Source: Roseburia sp. (GTDB lineage Bacteria > Bacillota > Clostridia > Lachnospirales > Lachnospiraceae). Taken from it: a stretch of DNA of 64,000 bases. The notes beneath the pieces are model-generated. The model did not search any database. It saw nothing but the letters and a program-made list of their open reading frames with translations, and was not told the DNA's origin. The position numbers and the translations under genes were made by a program. The stretch spans positions 1 through 64,000 of the forward strand of contig JALEKJ010000040.1 of NCBI GenBank assembly GCA_022771695.1, in the 5' to 3' direction. Position 1 is the first letter of the stretch. Every line of letters starts with the position of its first letter. Shown one piece after another: positions 45,363 through 58,414 of this stretch.

Positions 45363-45395
45363 CAAAAAGGAGTTCCGCAATTTGTATGATTTGCA

Positions 45396-45431
45396 TAAAA
45401 ACAGGGCAGCAAGCTTACTGCTTACTGCCCT
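45396..45431 (-). terminator. Terminator of the first tandem chemoreceptor
   Basis: Arms agggcag (45403-45409) and ctgccct (45425-45431), with extra pairing inside, have a T5 tail on the minus strand. Confidence 0.8.
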
Positions 45432-45450
45432 ATCCATACTTCCTTACCAA

Positions 45451-47175
45451 TTACTCCAACTTAAATTTATTTACCTCTGCGTTTAACTGATTTGCAATGT
45501 TCATATTAGAGTTGGCTTCGTTTCCGATATCGCCGACACTTGATGTCAAATCTACCGACATTTCTGTCACATTCGTAACGCCTTTTGCACTCTCTTCCAC
45601 TGCAATGCTGACCGCAGAAATCGCTTCCTTAATCTCATCGATACTCTGCTTCACTTCACCGCTCTCATCTGCAAATTCCTGCATCATGCGGCTCATGTTT
45701 CCAACATCTTCCTGATAGCTTCCACTTGTCTCAAGCAGCTTCTCATATCCATTCATAGCAGTCTCATCCAGGAAGGTGAGCATCGCTTCCGCCTTCTGGG
45801 CCAGTTCATTAACTGCTCCGACTACTTCTGCGCTGACACGCTGAATCTGTGCTGCTGTCTCTGCCGAGTTCATCGCAAGCTTTCCGATTTCATCGGCAAC
45901 AACTGCAAATCCTTTTCCGGCTTCTCCGGCACGTGCAGCCTCGATGCTTGCATTCAACGCAAGCAGGTTTGTCTGCTCCGTAATGTTGATGATATTTGCA
46001 GTAAGTAAACTGATTTCCTCTACCGCTTTTGATTTCTCAATCTTCTCATTTACAGCAACTGCCATATCCTGCGCCAGAACTTTTGCTTCCTTCTGTTCTT
46101 CCACAGCCTTCTCATAGATATCTGCCGCTTTGCCCATAATTTCACCGGAAGACTCCCTGCCGCTGTTAGCATTTTCCGAAATGTTGCCAATCGCTTGGTA
46201 CACTTTTCCGATGGATTCGTTAATCTGGTTTAGGGATGCGCTGGTCTCTTCCATTGCTGCGCTCATCTCTTCCATCGTTGCCGATACGTCCGTGATGTTA
46301 ATTTCTGCACTGGACAGGTTCTGTACCACCGTCTTTGAAGAATTGTTGAGCTGCACGGAATTACCGGCAATATTAAGCATGATGCCACGGATATGTTCCA
46401 AAAGTTTGTTCACATTATTCGCAATCAGCTCCATCTCATCACCGGAAGTAATCTCAAGTTTCTGAGTCAGGTCTCCTTCACTGTGAACCAAATCGTAAAT
46501 TTTCCGGTTCACCATCTGTAACCCTTTTACCGTTCGTCCGACAATAATACTTAATACGGCAATCGCAGCAATCAGGCAAATGGCTGCCATGACAATTACC
46601 TGACGTGTTATTGCATTCAGCCGCTCTACGATATTTGCTGCATCATAATCACTTCCGATAACACCGACAATCTCACCTGCACTGTTTTTTATTGGCATAT
46701 ATACTGTAATTACATCGCCATATCCCGTGTCCTCGATATAATCCTGTACATAACTTTCGCCTGCAAATGTATTTGCCATCTCTTGGTATGATTTTTCAAA
46801 TACATTACCGACTTTTGCCTGTAGCTCTGAGTTATCCGTATCTACTCCGTAGTAAACCTGGCTGCCATCTGTATACAATGTGTACAGATAAGCGATTCCA
46901 AATTCATTCTGAATTGCTCGCAGCGAAGTCAATAGAGTCTGATACTCTTCGGTATCCTCGCACCCCGGTGTAAGCTTGCCAACTAAATCTCCATCCGCAA
47001 CGCTCACAGCAATCTTAGCTGCCATCTCGGCTTCTTCCACACCCATCTCAACCATACCGGCATTGATGCTCCGATAAGAAGAAATCCCCAGTATCACGCA
47101 AACAAGTAGAACCAACAAGCTTGCGGGAAACAGTATCTTCACACGGATACTTGCCTTTCTCGTTTTCTCCTTCAT
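45451..47175 (-). CDS. Methyl-accepting chemotaxis protein, tandem copy A
   Basis: A 574-residue chemoreceptor. Membrane helix 1 (about 14-34) and helix 2 (about 192-212) flank an outside Cache-type domain ([33 protein letters not shown]). A HAMP domain and the signalling domain with tip [20 protein letters not shown] near 395 follow. It is very similar along its whole length to the receptor upstream, mostly differing in the sensor, so the two arose by duplication. The 5' leader is also shared (caatatctattgcaag). Confidence 0.93.
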   Translation of the reverse strand: MKEKTRKASIRVKILFPASLLVLLVCVILGISSYRSINAGMVEMGVEEAEMAAKIAVSVADGDLVGKLTPGCEDTEEYQTLLTSLRAIQNEFGIAYLYTLYTDGSQVYYGVDTDNSELQAKVGNVFEKSYQEMANTFAGESYVQDYIEDTGYGDVITVYMPIKNSAGEIVGVIGSDYDAANIVERLNAITRQVIVMAAICLIAAIAVLSIIVGRTVKGLQMVNRKIYDLVHSEGDLTQKLEITSGDEMELIANNVNKLLEHIRGIMLNIAGNSVQLNNSSKTVVQNLSSAEINITDVSATMEEMSAAMEETSASLNQINESIGKVYQAIGNISENANSGRESSGEIMGKAADIYEKAVEEQKEAKVLAQDMAVAVNEKIEKSKAVEEISLLTANIINITEQTNLLALNASIEAARAGEAGKGFAVVADEIGKLAMNSAETAAQIQRVSAEVVGAVNELAQKAEAMLTFLDETAMNGYEKLLETSGSYQEDVGNMSRMMQEFADESGEVKQSIDEIKEAISAVSIAVEESAKGVTNVTEMSVDLTSSVGDIGNEANSNMNIANQLNAEVNKFKLE

Positions 47176-47316
47176 AAGTCCTTGCTCCTTTTTATAGATT
47201 TCAATTCCGTCTTACAAATCCTTATAGTACCATTTTACCAAAATCAATATCTATTGCAAGTGTTTTGTCTGAATTTTTACAGCATCTTTATTGACTTTTC
47301 TTACTTCTTGCACGCG

Positions 47317-47347
47317 AAAAGGAGGCAAAACTTTTGCCCCCTTTTTC
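47317..47347 (-). terminator. Terminator of the second tandem chemoreceptor
   Basis: aaaaggaggcaaaa (47317-47330) pairs with cttttgccccctttt (47331-47345) with almost no loop and T-rich ends. Confidence 0.7.
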
Positions 47348-47387
47348 ACTGGCTCAAGTACAAATTTTTCGTAAAACAATCGCCTGT

Positions 47388-49112
47388 TTACTCCAATTTG
47401 AACTTGCCAACCTCACTATTTAGTTGTTCTGCAATACTCATATTAGAATTGGCCTCATGTCCGATATCACCGACACTTGCTGTTAAATCTACCGACATCT
47501 CTGTTACATTTGTAACACCTTTTGCACTCTCTTCTACTGCAACACTGACTGCAGAAATCGCTTCCTTAATTTCATCAATACTCTGTTTTACTTCGCCGCT
47601 CTCATCTGCGAATGCCTGCATCATCCGGCTCATATTGCCGACATCCTCCTGATAGCTTCCACTCGTCTCAAGCAGCTTTTCATATCCGTTCATCGCGGTT
47701 TCGTCAAGGAAGGTAAGCATCGCTTCTGCCTTCTGTGCCAGTTCGTTTACCGCTCCGACTACTTCTGTGCTCACGCGCTGAATCTGTGCCGCCGTCTCTG
47801 CAGAGTTTGTGGCAAGCTTTCCTATTTCATCGGCAACGACCGCAAATCCTTTCCCGGCTTCCCCCGCGCGTGCCGCCTCGATGCTTGCATTGAGCGCAAG
47901 CAGATTCGTCTGCTCCGTAATACCGATAATATTCGCAGTCAACAAACTGATTTCCTCTACCGCTTTTGATTTTTCAATCTTTTCGTTTACGGCATCTGCC
48001 ATATCCTGCGCGAGAACCTTTGCTTCTTTCTGCTCCTCCACTGCTTTGGCATAAATATCTGCCGCCTTTCCCATGATTTCTCCGGAAGATTTCTTACCAC
48101 TGTTGGCATTTTCTGAAATATTTCCGACTGTCTCATACACTCGTCCGATAGATTCGTTAATCTGATTCAGGGACGCGCTTGTTTCCTCCATCGCCGCGCT
48201 CATCTCTTCCATTGTTGCGGATACATCCGTAATATTTACCCTTACGCTGACGATATTTTGCACTACTGCTTTTGTGGAATCACTGAGCTGTATGGAGTTG
48301 CCTGCAATATTGAGCATAATACTTCTAATATGCTCCAGAAGTTTGTTCACATTATTTGCAATCAGTTCCATCTCATCTCCGGAAGTAATCTCAATCCTCT
48401 GCGTCAAATCACCTTCGCTGTGAACCAAATCATAAATTTTCTGATTCACCAACTGTAACCCTTTTACTGTGCGTCCAACAATCGCATTTAATATACCAAG
48501 TGCAGCGATTAAGCAAATGACTGTCATCACAATGACCTGACGTGTCGTTTTGTTTAAGCGTTCTACAATATTGGATGCATCGTAGTCACATCCGATAACG
48601 CCGACAATCTGTCCCTTACTGTTTTTGATTGGCATATACACGGTAATCACATCACCTGATTGGGTACTCTCAATATAATTCTGCACATAATTCTCACCGG
48701 AAAATGTGGCCGCCATCTCCTCATACGATTTTTCAAAGATATCGCCAACGTTTGCCCGCTGACCCGTCTGACCCGTATCTATTCCATAGTACACCTGATT
48801 ACCATCTGTATATAATGTGTATAAATAATCAATCCCATAGCCTTGCTGGACTGCACGTAGCGAAGCCAAAAGTGCCTGATACTCCACGGTATCCTCACAT
48901 CCCGGTGTGAGCTTGCTGACTAAGTCTCCATCCGCTGCCCTCAAAGAAATCTTAGCCGCCATCTCGGCCTCTTCAACGCCCATTGCTACCATACCTATAT
49001 TGATACTCTGATACGCAGAAATCCCCAATGCTACACAAACCAGTAATATCAACATACTTGCAGGTAACAATATCTTCGCACGAATGCTTATTTTTCTCGT
49101 TTTCTGTTTCAT
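47388..49112 (-). CDS. Methyl-accepting chemotaxis protein, tandem copy B
   Basis: A 574-residue chemoreceptor of exactly the same length as copy A. It has the same two helices, the Cache-type sensor ([17 protein letters not shown]), HAMP and signalling tip. Differences gather in the ligand domain ([20 protein letters not shown] against [20 protein letters not shown]) and in the segment just after HAMP (SVRVNITDV against SAEINITDV), while the cytoplasmic tail is almost identical. That pattern fits two receptors with related but separate ligands sharing one signalling array. Confidence 0.93.
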   Translation of the reverse strand: MKQKTRKISIRAKILLPASMLILLVCVALGISAYQSINIGMVAMGVEEAEMAAKISLRAADGDLVSKLTPGCEDTVEYQALLASLRAVQQGYGIDYLYTLYTDGNQVYYGIDTGQTGQRANVGDIFEKSYEEMAATFSGENYVQNYIESTQSGDVITVYMPIKNSKGQIVGVIGCDYDASNIVERLNKTTRQVIVMTVICLIAALGILNAIVGRTVKGLQLVNQKIYDLVHSEGDLTQRIEITSGDEMELIANNVNKLLEHIRSIMLNIAGNSIQLSDSTKAVVQNIVSVRVNITDVSATMEEMSAAMEETSASLNQINESIGRVYETVGNISENANSGKKSSGEIMGKAADIYAKAVEEQKEAKVLAQDMADAVNEKIEKSKAVEEISLLTANIIGITEQTNLLALNASIEAARAGEAGKGFAVVADEIGKLATNSAETAAQIQRVSTEVVGAVNELAQKAEAMLTFLDETAMNGYEKLLETSGSYQEDVGNMSRMMQAFADESGEVKQSIDEIKEAISAVSVAVEESAKGVTNVTEMSVDLTASVGDIGHEANSNMSIAEQLNSEVGKFKLE

Positions 49113-49220
49113 AAGCCCTTGCTCCTTTTATTGATTTTCTTTACAAACCCCGCAGCGCTATTTTAACAAAATCAATATCTATTGCAAGGACTTCTGTCAG
49201 AAATTCCCTGTTTTTAAAAG

Positions 49221-49254
49221 AAAAAGGACAGAGTCACCAACAATGCTCTGTCCT
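49221..49254 (-). terminator. Terminator of the atp operon
   Basis: A perfect 9-bp stem (aggacagag 49225-49233, ctctgtcct 49246-49254) is followed on the minus strand by TTTT-C-TTTT. It lies 15 bases past the atpC stop codon. Confidence 0.85.
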
Positions 49255-49268
49255 ATCCCTTTTAAAAA

Positions 49269-49679
49269 TTATTTTGCGATATCAATTCGTACCAAAGCCT
49301 TGCGCAACGCAAACTCCGCACGCTTCACATCAACCGCTTCTGTTTTATTGGCAAGACGCTCCTCGGCACGCGCTTTGGCAGCCTCGGCTCTGTTCTTGTC
49401 AATCTCATCCGGCCATTCCGCAATCTCTGCAAGAAGTGTCACCTTATCTGGCAGAATCTCCGCAAAACCGGAATGAACCGCTGCTATAACGTCCTCTTCC
49501 CCGTCGTTATGAATCTTCACAATCCCGGGGGCAAGAACGGTGGTGAGTGGAATATGTCTTTTATAGACACCAAGTTCACCGGCAGCCGTATTAAATTCTA
49601 TCATTGTTGCCTCTCCGGTATGGAACACACGGTCAGGCGTAATGATTTCTACTTGAAAAATCCTGCTATCGTCTGCCAT
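49269..49679 (-). CDS. atpC: ATP synthase epsilon subunit
   Basis: A 136-residue F1 stalk subunit with the N-terminal beta sandwich (FQVEIITPDRVFHTGEA, GELGVYKRHIPL) and the C-terminal two-helix arm rich in Ala, Arg and Glu that can inhibit rotation. The start is the ATG at 49679 behind AAGGAGG. Last gene of the operon, 24 bases after atpD. Confidence 0.95.
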   Translation of the reverse strand: MADDSRIFQVEIITPDRVFHTGEATMIEFNTAAGELGVYKRHIPLTTVLAPGIVKIHNDGEEDVIAAVHSGFAEILPDKVTLLAEIAEWPDEIDKNRAEAAKARAEERLANKTEAVDVKRAEFALRKALVRIDIAK

Positions 49680-49703
49680 AATCATCCTCCTTACGGTCTA
49701 CTT

Positions 49704-51101
<1,398 letters not shown>

Positions 51102-51134
51102 TTATTTCTCCTTACTTTTTGTTATTGTTATGTT

Positions 51135-51282
51135 CCTAGATAAGCATCCCGACTGCAACGGCACTCGAAAATGCTCTGCATTTTCTCGTTCTCGTTGCAC
51201 CCTCATATCAAGTGCCCTGCCCCTGCCTCTGTGCAAGCACAGGCAGTGCCATTTCACTTGATACTCGGTCTGCTTATCTAGG
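51135..51282. repeat. 148-bp three-way-junction repeat inside the atp operon
   Basis: A perfect 12-bp outer stem (cctagataagca 51135-51146, tgcttatctagg 51271-51282) encloses two further hairpins. One is 51154-51199 (tgcaacg...cgttgca with an inner aaaatgc/gcatttt). The other is 51206-51263 (tatcaagtg...cacttgata with an inner cctgtg-type stem). The outer stem contains the TAG stop of atpG. It is either an inserted mobile palindrome or a folded RNA between atpG and atpD. Confidence 0.7.
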
Positions 51283-52141
51283 AAATCGCTGAAGCACCGG
51301 CAATAATCTCCGTCAACTCCTGTGTGATGGAGCCTTGTCGAGCCCTGTTGTATTTCAGTGTCAAATCACTAATTAACTCATCTGCATTGCTGGTTGCAGA
51401 ATCCATCGCCTGCATTCTCGCCCCGTTCTCACTGGCAACCGCTTCTACAAGCGCGCCATAAAACAGGCTGGTCACATACTTCGGAATAATCATATCCAGC
51501 GCCTCTTCCTCATTTGGCTCATAATTCATGAGTACATTGGAATCTGCTGCCTTTTCGATTTCCTCCTCGTCAAACTCTACCGGGAGAAGCTTGATTAATG
51601 TCGGCTCATGGCTTACCGTATTCTTAAAATGCGTATAAGCCAGATAGATTTCACCAATCTCGCCGGATACATATGCATCAAGAACTTTCTTACAAAGCAT
51701 CGCTGCATCTTCGTATGACGGAGATTCTATGATGCCTGACGCCTCTTCCTTGATGGCGTATCCCTTGCGCTCTAACGCCTCTTTTCCCTTATTACCGATT
51801 GCGTAGATTTCAAGGTCTTCTTTGGCCAATTCTTCGCTTCCGGTCACAAGCTTTACGACATTGGAATTGTAACCTCCGGCAAGACCACGGTTCGAGGTAA
51901 TGACAACCACTGCCTTTTTCGTGGAATCTCCCTTATTTAAATATGGGTGATTGATACTGCCGGACTTCGCCAGCATAGAAGTTACAGTCTGATACATATA
52001 ATTAAAATATGGATTCGTCTGCTCTGCTCTATTTCTGGCTTTCTGCAGTTTAACGGTAGAAACAAGCTTCATGGCTTTTGTGATTTGCTGCGTACTCTGT
52101 ATGCTGCCTTTTCTTCTCTTTATGTCTCTCATCGAGGCCAT
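51278..52141 (-). CDS. atpG: ATP synthase gamma subunit
   Basis: A 287-residue central-stalk subunit. The two conserved end helices are visible: ASMRDIKRRKGSIQSTQQIT at the start and SDLTLKYNRARQGSITQELT at the end. The start is the ATG at 52141, the position where the family begins. The stop codon sits in the outer stem of the cloverleaf repeat, though the C-terminal end still has the expected length (IIAGASAIS). Confidence 0.96.
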   Translation of the reverse strand: MASMRDIKRRKGSIQSTQQITKAMKLVSTVKLQKARNRAEQTNPYFNYMYQTVTSMLAKSGSINHPYLNKGDSTKKAVVVITSNRGLAGGYNSNVVKLVTGSEELAKEDLEIYAIGNKGKEALERKGYAIKEEASGIIESPSYEDAAMLCKKVLDAYVSGEIGEIYLAYTHFKNTVSHEPTLIKLLPVEFDEEEIEKAADSNVLMNYEPNEEEALDMIIPKYVTSLFYGALVEAVASENGARMQAMDSATSNADELISDLTLKYNRARQGSITQELTEIIAGASAIS

Positions 52142-52211
52142 AACTGAAACACCGCCTTTCATTCTCGCTATTTCCCGCTCTGATATAACATAAGCGGAAT
52201 ATTTCTACCAT

Positions 52212-54270
<2,059 letters not shown>

Positions 54271-54283
<13 letters not shown>

Positions 54284-54795
54284 GTCGAATCACCCATTTC
54301 TTTCAATGTCTCTTCTACCAGCGTATCCTGCACAGTCGCATCAATATTTGCAGCGACAACTTTTGCCGCCATCATAGATGCAACCGTAATCATCTCCTGT
54401 TTTACCTCATCCATTGCGCGCTTCTTGGAAAGCTCCGCTTCCTCGTTCGCAGTTCGGATGATACGAGCAGCCTCTTCCTTGGCTTCACTCTCAATACGCG
54501 CAGCATTTTTCTGCGCTTTCTGACGAGCTTCACTTAAAATTTGTTCTGCTTCTTTGTCAATATTCTTTAGCTTGGCTTCATATTCTGCCTTTAATGCGGA
54601 TGCATCTCTCTTATCCGTCTCTGCTGTCTCAATATCCGTCGCAATGCGGTTCTTACGATCCTCTAACATCTTGCGTGCCGGATTAAAAAGCATCTTCGAC
54701 ATGAACATAAATAAGAAAAAGACTGCTATCGCCATGAGAACAACATCATGAAGCAGCTGTACGTCCAAGCCAAAAAGTCTTAGCATTTCCTCCAA
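54271..54795 (-). CDS. atpF: ATP synthase b subunit
   Basis: A 174-residue peripheral-stalk subunit with one membrane helix (about 17-36) and then a long charged helix (about 40-150) that dimerises. It starts with TTG at 54795, behind AAAGGAGG seven bases away; the ATG three codons on is too close to a weaker site. The segment KMLFNPARKMLEDRKNRI is typical of b. Confidence 0.93.
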
Positions 54796-54885
54796 GGTCT
54801 GGCCTCCTTTCCGTTGTTATATTTAGGAAAAGTGCTTATGCCTCTTCCACAATCTGCGAAAAATGGCTTGCCATTCTTCTAATGG

Positions 54886-54904
54886 CACAAATCTCTGATT
54901 TGTG
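54886..54904 (-). promoter_or_regulatory. Hairpin after atpE
   Basis: A perfect 8-bp stem cacaaatc/gatttgtg with loop tct follows the atpE stop codon by 5 bases. There is no T tail, so it more likely shields the 3' end of the c-subunit message, which is needed in many copies, than ends transcription. Confidence 0.5.
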
Positions 54905-54909
54905 ACTAT

Positions 54910-55176
<267 letters not shown>

Positions 55177-55219
55177 CTAAAAAATTATTCTGTTTCGTAA
55201 CTGTTCAGTACACTCACAG

Positions 55220-55957
55220 TTACTCTGCTTCATAGTTCTGACCGATGTATGTCATTGTCAACATACAGAATACATATGTCTGAATTGCTCCCGAGAACAA
55301 GTCAAAGTAAACATGGAGTGCTGCCGGCCATACAAGAGCAATCTTGCTCAGCAGTCCATATACCAATGCCATCATAACAGTTCCCGACAATACGTTTGCA
55401 AACAAACGTAAGGACAGCGAAACCGGTACTGCAATCTCGCTGATTAAGTTAATCGGCAGCCAGATTGGCAGCCATGGTGGCAAAGGGGAACACATATCCT
55501 TCCAAATCTGTTTCAGTGGCAGATTTTTAAACTGCGTAATATGAATAAGGAAGAATGTAATAAGACCCAATGCGAATGTCGTACCGAAATCGGCGGTTGG
55601 CGGTCTTAAGCCAAATAATCCGGAAATATTGCTTAATAGGATAAAAATAAAGATTGTGCTGATGTAGTTCACAAACTTCGGTGCCGCTATTTTTCCCATC
55701 GTACTTTGCACCATATTACCCAACATCTCAACAATAAGCTCAACCACATTCTGGAAGCCTTCCGGTATTTCCTTTGCATGCTTTATCGCCCGATTGCCGG
55801 CTATGGCAAACGCCATCATAAGCAACATGACAATTAAGATGCAAACATGTGATGTAGTAATCCAGACTTCCTGCCCAAAGATTTCGTATTTAAAGATACC
55901 GTGTATCATGAAATCGATGTTTTCAGCACCGGATGACATCAAAATTGCGTTGTTCAC
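55220..55957 (-). CDS. atpB: ATP synthase a subunit
   Basis: A 245-residue membrane stator with five or six helices. The essential Arg of helix 4 lies in VSLSLRLFANVLSG near 175-190. It is predicted to start with GTG at 55957, which has a strong GAAGGAGG five bases upstream; the track-length reading of 263 residues would begin inside the preceding gene. It forms the ion path with the c ring. Confidence 0.94.
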   Translation of the reverse strand: MNNAILMSSGAENIDFMIHGIFKYEIFGQEVWITTSHVCILIVMLLMMAFAIAGNRAIKHAKEIPEGFQNVVELIVEMLGNMVQSTMGKIAAPKFVNYISTIFIFILLSNISGLFGLRPPTADFGTTFALGLITFFLIHITQFKNLPLKQIWKDMCSPLPPWLPIWLPINLISEIAVPVSLSLRLFANVLSGTVMMALVYGLLSKIALVWPAALHVYFDLFSGAIQTYVFCMLTMTYIGQNYEAE

Positions 55958-55970
55958 TGTTTCACCTCCT

Positions 55971-56405
55971 TCAGATAGCTTCACTATCTTCACTGTTTGA
56001 AGATACATCACCTCTTCCTTGCAGTTTCGAAATTAATTTATGTGCAAAGGGCTGTAAATAGGCCGAAACCTTTAAACCCAAGACACCGATAAAAGCGGCA
56101 AACAGATTGCCAAGGTTCCATTTCATCATAACAAAAAATACAATCACAACAACTGCATAACGCAGAATAGACTTGGCAATAATCCTTGCCTGCGCCCGGG
56201 ACTCTCCATAGATATCTATCGCATCCTGCAATACTACCGCAATGTTGATTGCCATCCCACAGGCAAGCGCAATCCCAATTACAAGTCCTGTTGTGTAGCG
56301 CAACTTGTCCGAAACGAACCAGACGCCGATAAACTCAACCAGAACTCCGTATATCAGAATTCCCAGAACGAGTCCCGGCAATGCATCATTTAATCTTTTC
56401 AACAT
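55971..56405 (-). CDS. atpI: ATP synthase subunit I (AtpI-like)
   Basis: A 144-residue protein with four membrane helices (about 9-27, 35-60, 75-95, 98-118), as in the AtpI/UncI family that helps build the c ring and may carry ions. The start is the ATG at 56405, one base after the stop of the previous gene (TAGTATG), so it depends on coupling. There is no ribosome site of its own. Family resemblance is by topology and place more than sequence. Confidence 0.78.
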   Translation of the reverse strand: MLKRLNDALPGLVLGILIYGVLVEFIGVWFVSDKLRYTTGLVIGIALACGMAINIAVVLQDAIDIYGESRAQARIIAKSILRYAVVVIVFFVMMKWNLGNLFAAFIGVLGLKVSAYLQPFAHKLISKLQGRGDVSSNSEDSEAI

Positions 56406-56406
56406 A

Positions 56407-56637
56407 CTATTTGTCTGATTCACCGTCCTGTCCGTATATCTTCTTCGCCATCTTAAAAATATTCGTAAAGCCGGCAAGCGCGCCTATAATAAACAATGGC
56501 ACTGATAAAAAAGGCATATCGTACCGCTTGCCCAGCCATGCGCCAAACAATGTGCACATAAAAATTGGAACAATCATATTCAACCCAAATTGTAAGATAA
56601 GGGTCAATGTTTGAAAAACTTTTTTATTATTCTTCAT
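56407..56637 (-). CDS. atpZ: AtpZ/AtpI-type small membrane protein
   Basis: A 76-residue protein with two membrane helices (LNMIVPIFMCTLFGAWLG and FLSVPLFIIGALAGFTNIF), the pattern of AtpZ (F0F1-ATPase_gene1), a small accessory thought to act with AtpI. It is the first gene of the operon. Its ATG has no Shine-Dalgarno sequence and lies only about 3 bases after the predicted transcription start. Confidence 0.8.
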   Translation of the reverse strand: MKNNKKVFQTLTLILQFGLNMIVPIFMCTLFGAWLGKRYDMPFLSVPLFIIGALAGFTNIFKMAKKIYGQDGESDK

Positions 56638-56646
56638 AATAGTTAC

Positions 56647-56674
56647 ATTATATCATTTTTCCCATTTTTGTCTA
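56647..56674 (-). promoter_or_regulatory. Promoter of the atp operon
   Basis: On the minus strand TAGACA (56674-56669), a 16-bp spacer, and an extended -10 TGATATAAT (TATAAT at 56652-56647). Transcription would start near 56640, almost on the first codon. Confidence 0.65.
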
Positions 56675-56761
56675 TGAATTAATCTTAATTCTATGAATAT
56701 AATTTCGTGCACATTGTTTGAATCCTGTTAATTATTTTACACTTTTCTGTACGAATCTGCC

Positions 56762-56801
56762 AAAAAAAGGAAAGATATACCACATGTTGTATATCTTTCC
56801 T
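56762..56801 (-). terminator. Terminator of the Sua5-upp-deaminase operon
   Basis: A 13-bp stem (aggaaagatatac 56768-56780, gtatatctttcct 56789-56801) is followed on the minus strand by T7. It separates this operon from the atp genes. Confidence 0.88.
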
Positions 56802-56807
56802 CAGATA

Positions 56808-57293
56808 CTATAGTACCATATGCACTTCCCGATTCGTATGCTCATATCTTTGCAGAGTTACACCTGCTGCCGCAAGCATCCGCTTGGACGCAATAACAGA
56901 CGGTGTTCCGTCATACTTATCACTATCATAGACAAGACGCCGGATTCCGGACTGAATAATCGCCTTCGCACACTCATTGCACGGAAAAAGAGTTACATAC
57001 ATCGTTGCTCCGTCAAGACTGCCGCCGCGGTAATTCAAAATGGCATTCAACTCGCTGTGTGTTGTATAAAAATACTTGTTTTCAAGCGGCTCTCCCTCAC
57101 GTTCCCAAGGAAACTCATCATCGGAGCATCCCATCGGAAATCCGTTGTAACCCATAGATAAAATCTTATGGTCCGGACTCACAATACAGGCTCCGACCTG
57201 CGTATTCGGGTCCTTGGAACGCATTCCAGACAGCGTAGCCACGCCCATAAAATACTCATCCCAACTGATATAATCTTGCCGTTTTCCGCTCAT
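56808..57293 (-). CDS. dCMP deaminase (ComEB-like)
   Basis: A 161-residue zinc deaminase that makes dUMP from dCMP for thymidylate synthesis. Zinc and catalytic residues are H79-S80-E81 and P104-C105-x2-C108 (FPCNECAK). The substrate loop GYNGFPMGCSDDE matches the dCMP branch. SD GGAGG. It follows upp by 15 bases and closes the operon. Confidence 0.93.
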   Translation of the reverse strand: MSGKRQDYISWDEYFMGVATLSGMRSKDPNTQVGACIVSPDHKILSMGYNGFPMGCSDDEFPWEREGEPLENKYFYTTHSELNAILNYRGGSLDGATMYVTLFPCNECAKAIIQSGIRRLVYDSDKYDGTPSVIASKRMLAAAGVTLQRYEHTNREVHMVL

Positions 57294-57308
57294 TTTAAAA
57301 CCTCCGGA

Positions 57309-57938
57309 TTATTTGGTTCCAAAAATACGATCTCCCGCATCTCCGAGTCCCGGTACAATATAACCGTGGTCGTTCAGATGATCATCTAAAGCACCAATGT
57401 AAATGTCTACATCCGGATGTTCCTCCTGCATCTTCTTCACTCCCTCCGGTGCTGCGATAATGCACATGAGGCGGATGTTCTTGACACCCTTATCCTTTAA
57501 CATCTGAATTGCCGCTGCGGAAGAGCCTCCCGTTGCAAGCATCGGGTCGACTACAAACACTTCGCGATTTGCACAGTCATCCGGCAATTTACAATAGTAC
57601 TCAACCGGCTCTAGTGTTTCAGGATCCCTGTATAATCCGATATGTCCGACCTTGGCAGCCGGAATCATGGAAAGCATACCATCTACCATTCCAAGTCCTG
57701 CTCTAAGAATCGGTACTACCGCCAGCTTCTTGCCTTTTAATTCTTTTACGGTTGTTGTGCAGATAGGCGTCTTGATTTCCACATCCGAAAGCTTTAAGTC
57801 TCTGGTTGCCTCGTAGCACATCAGCATCGCTATCTCGCTTACCAATGTACGGAAATCCTTAGAGCCTGTCTCCTCTCTTCTGATGATTCCGATTTTGTGC
57901 TGAATCAATGGGTGATCCATAACCATTACTTTTGACAT
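57309..57938 (-). CDS. upp: Uracil phosphoribosyltransferase
   Basis: A 209-residue salvage enzyme joining uracil and PRPP to give UMP. The PRPP loop is [16 protein letters not shown] near 130, and the uracil-binding end is [16 protein letters not shown]. Full length, SD AAGGAG. Its neighbours match the Bacillus order ywlC-ywlE-upp-atp, with the deaminase inserted. Confidence 0.97.
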   Translation of the reverse strand: MSKVMVMDHPLIQHKIGIIRREETGSKDFRTLVSEIAMLMCYEATRDLKLSDVEIKTPICTTTVKELKGKKLAVVPILRAGLGMVDGMLSMIPAAKVGHIGLYRDPETLEPVEYYCKLPDDCANREVFVVDPMLATGGSSAAAIQMLKDKGVKNIRLMCIIAAPEGVKKMQEEHPDVDIYIGALDDHLNDHGYIVPGLGDAGDRIFGTK

Positions 57939-57940
57939 TG

Positions 57941-58399
57941 CTATTCTCCTTCGTTTAAAAGATTTACAAGTTTTAAAATTGTCTTACGCAGCATCTCATA
58001 ACAGAGTCCATATGTCTGCAGCGTGCCGCCGTAAGGATCTATGATTTCCAATTCTTCTCCCACCAGTTCGGTCAGAACACAGACATTCTCGGGGTTGGCA
58101 TTCTTGTATTTCTCAAGAAGCTTCTCCATCTGCGCATGTTCCATCAGCAATACCAGTGTATCCTCGGTAAAGTCTTCCTCCGAGAGCTGCGTAGACATAA
58201 ACCCCTCTGTATTAATCCCGTTACTTATCATAACAGTCTCTGCTTTCTGATTCAACGGTTCCGGGAATAATACCACTAATCCCCTTGTCAGGATTTCTAC
58301 TGGTCTTTTTAGATTGTATTCTGCCAATATGCCTGCCGCCATCGGCGCCCTGCAGGTATCGCTTCCGCAAACGAACATGATTCTATTATACTCTTTCAT
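57941..58399 (-). CDS. Low-molecular-weight protein phosphatase (YwlE-like)
   Basis: A 152-residue phosphatase. The active loop is C11-GSDT-C16-R17 (C-x5-R) at the N-terminus and the general acid Asp lies in IIDPYGG near 125. In Firmicutes the gene next to Sua5 is YwlE, an arginine or tyrosine phosphatase. Here the loop Ser-Asp-Thr-Cys resembles YwlE, but which residue it prefers is not certain. The start is the ATG at 58399 behind AGAAGGG; a TTG just before it is less likely. It ends 2 bases before upp. Confidence 0.9.
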   Translation of the reverse strand: MKEYNRIMFVCGSDTCRAPMAAGILAEYNLKRPVEILTRGLVVLFPEPLNQKAETVMISNGINTEGFMSTQLSEEDFTEDTLVLLMEHAQMEKLLEKYKNANPENVCVLTELVGEELEIIDPYGGTLQTYGLCYEMLRKTILKLVNLLNEGE

Positions 58400-58414
58400 C
58401 AAATAACCCTTCTC

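Noticed and set aside
45451-49112. Assembly artefact explaining the tandem receptors
   Set aside because: The copies differ at many positions along their length and have different terminators, so they are real paralogues.
51135-51282. tRNA-like gene suggested by the cloverleaf
   Set aside because: It is twice the size of a tRNA and lacks the TTC loop, CCA end and anticodon arrangement.
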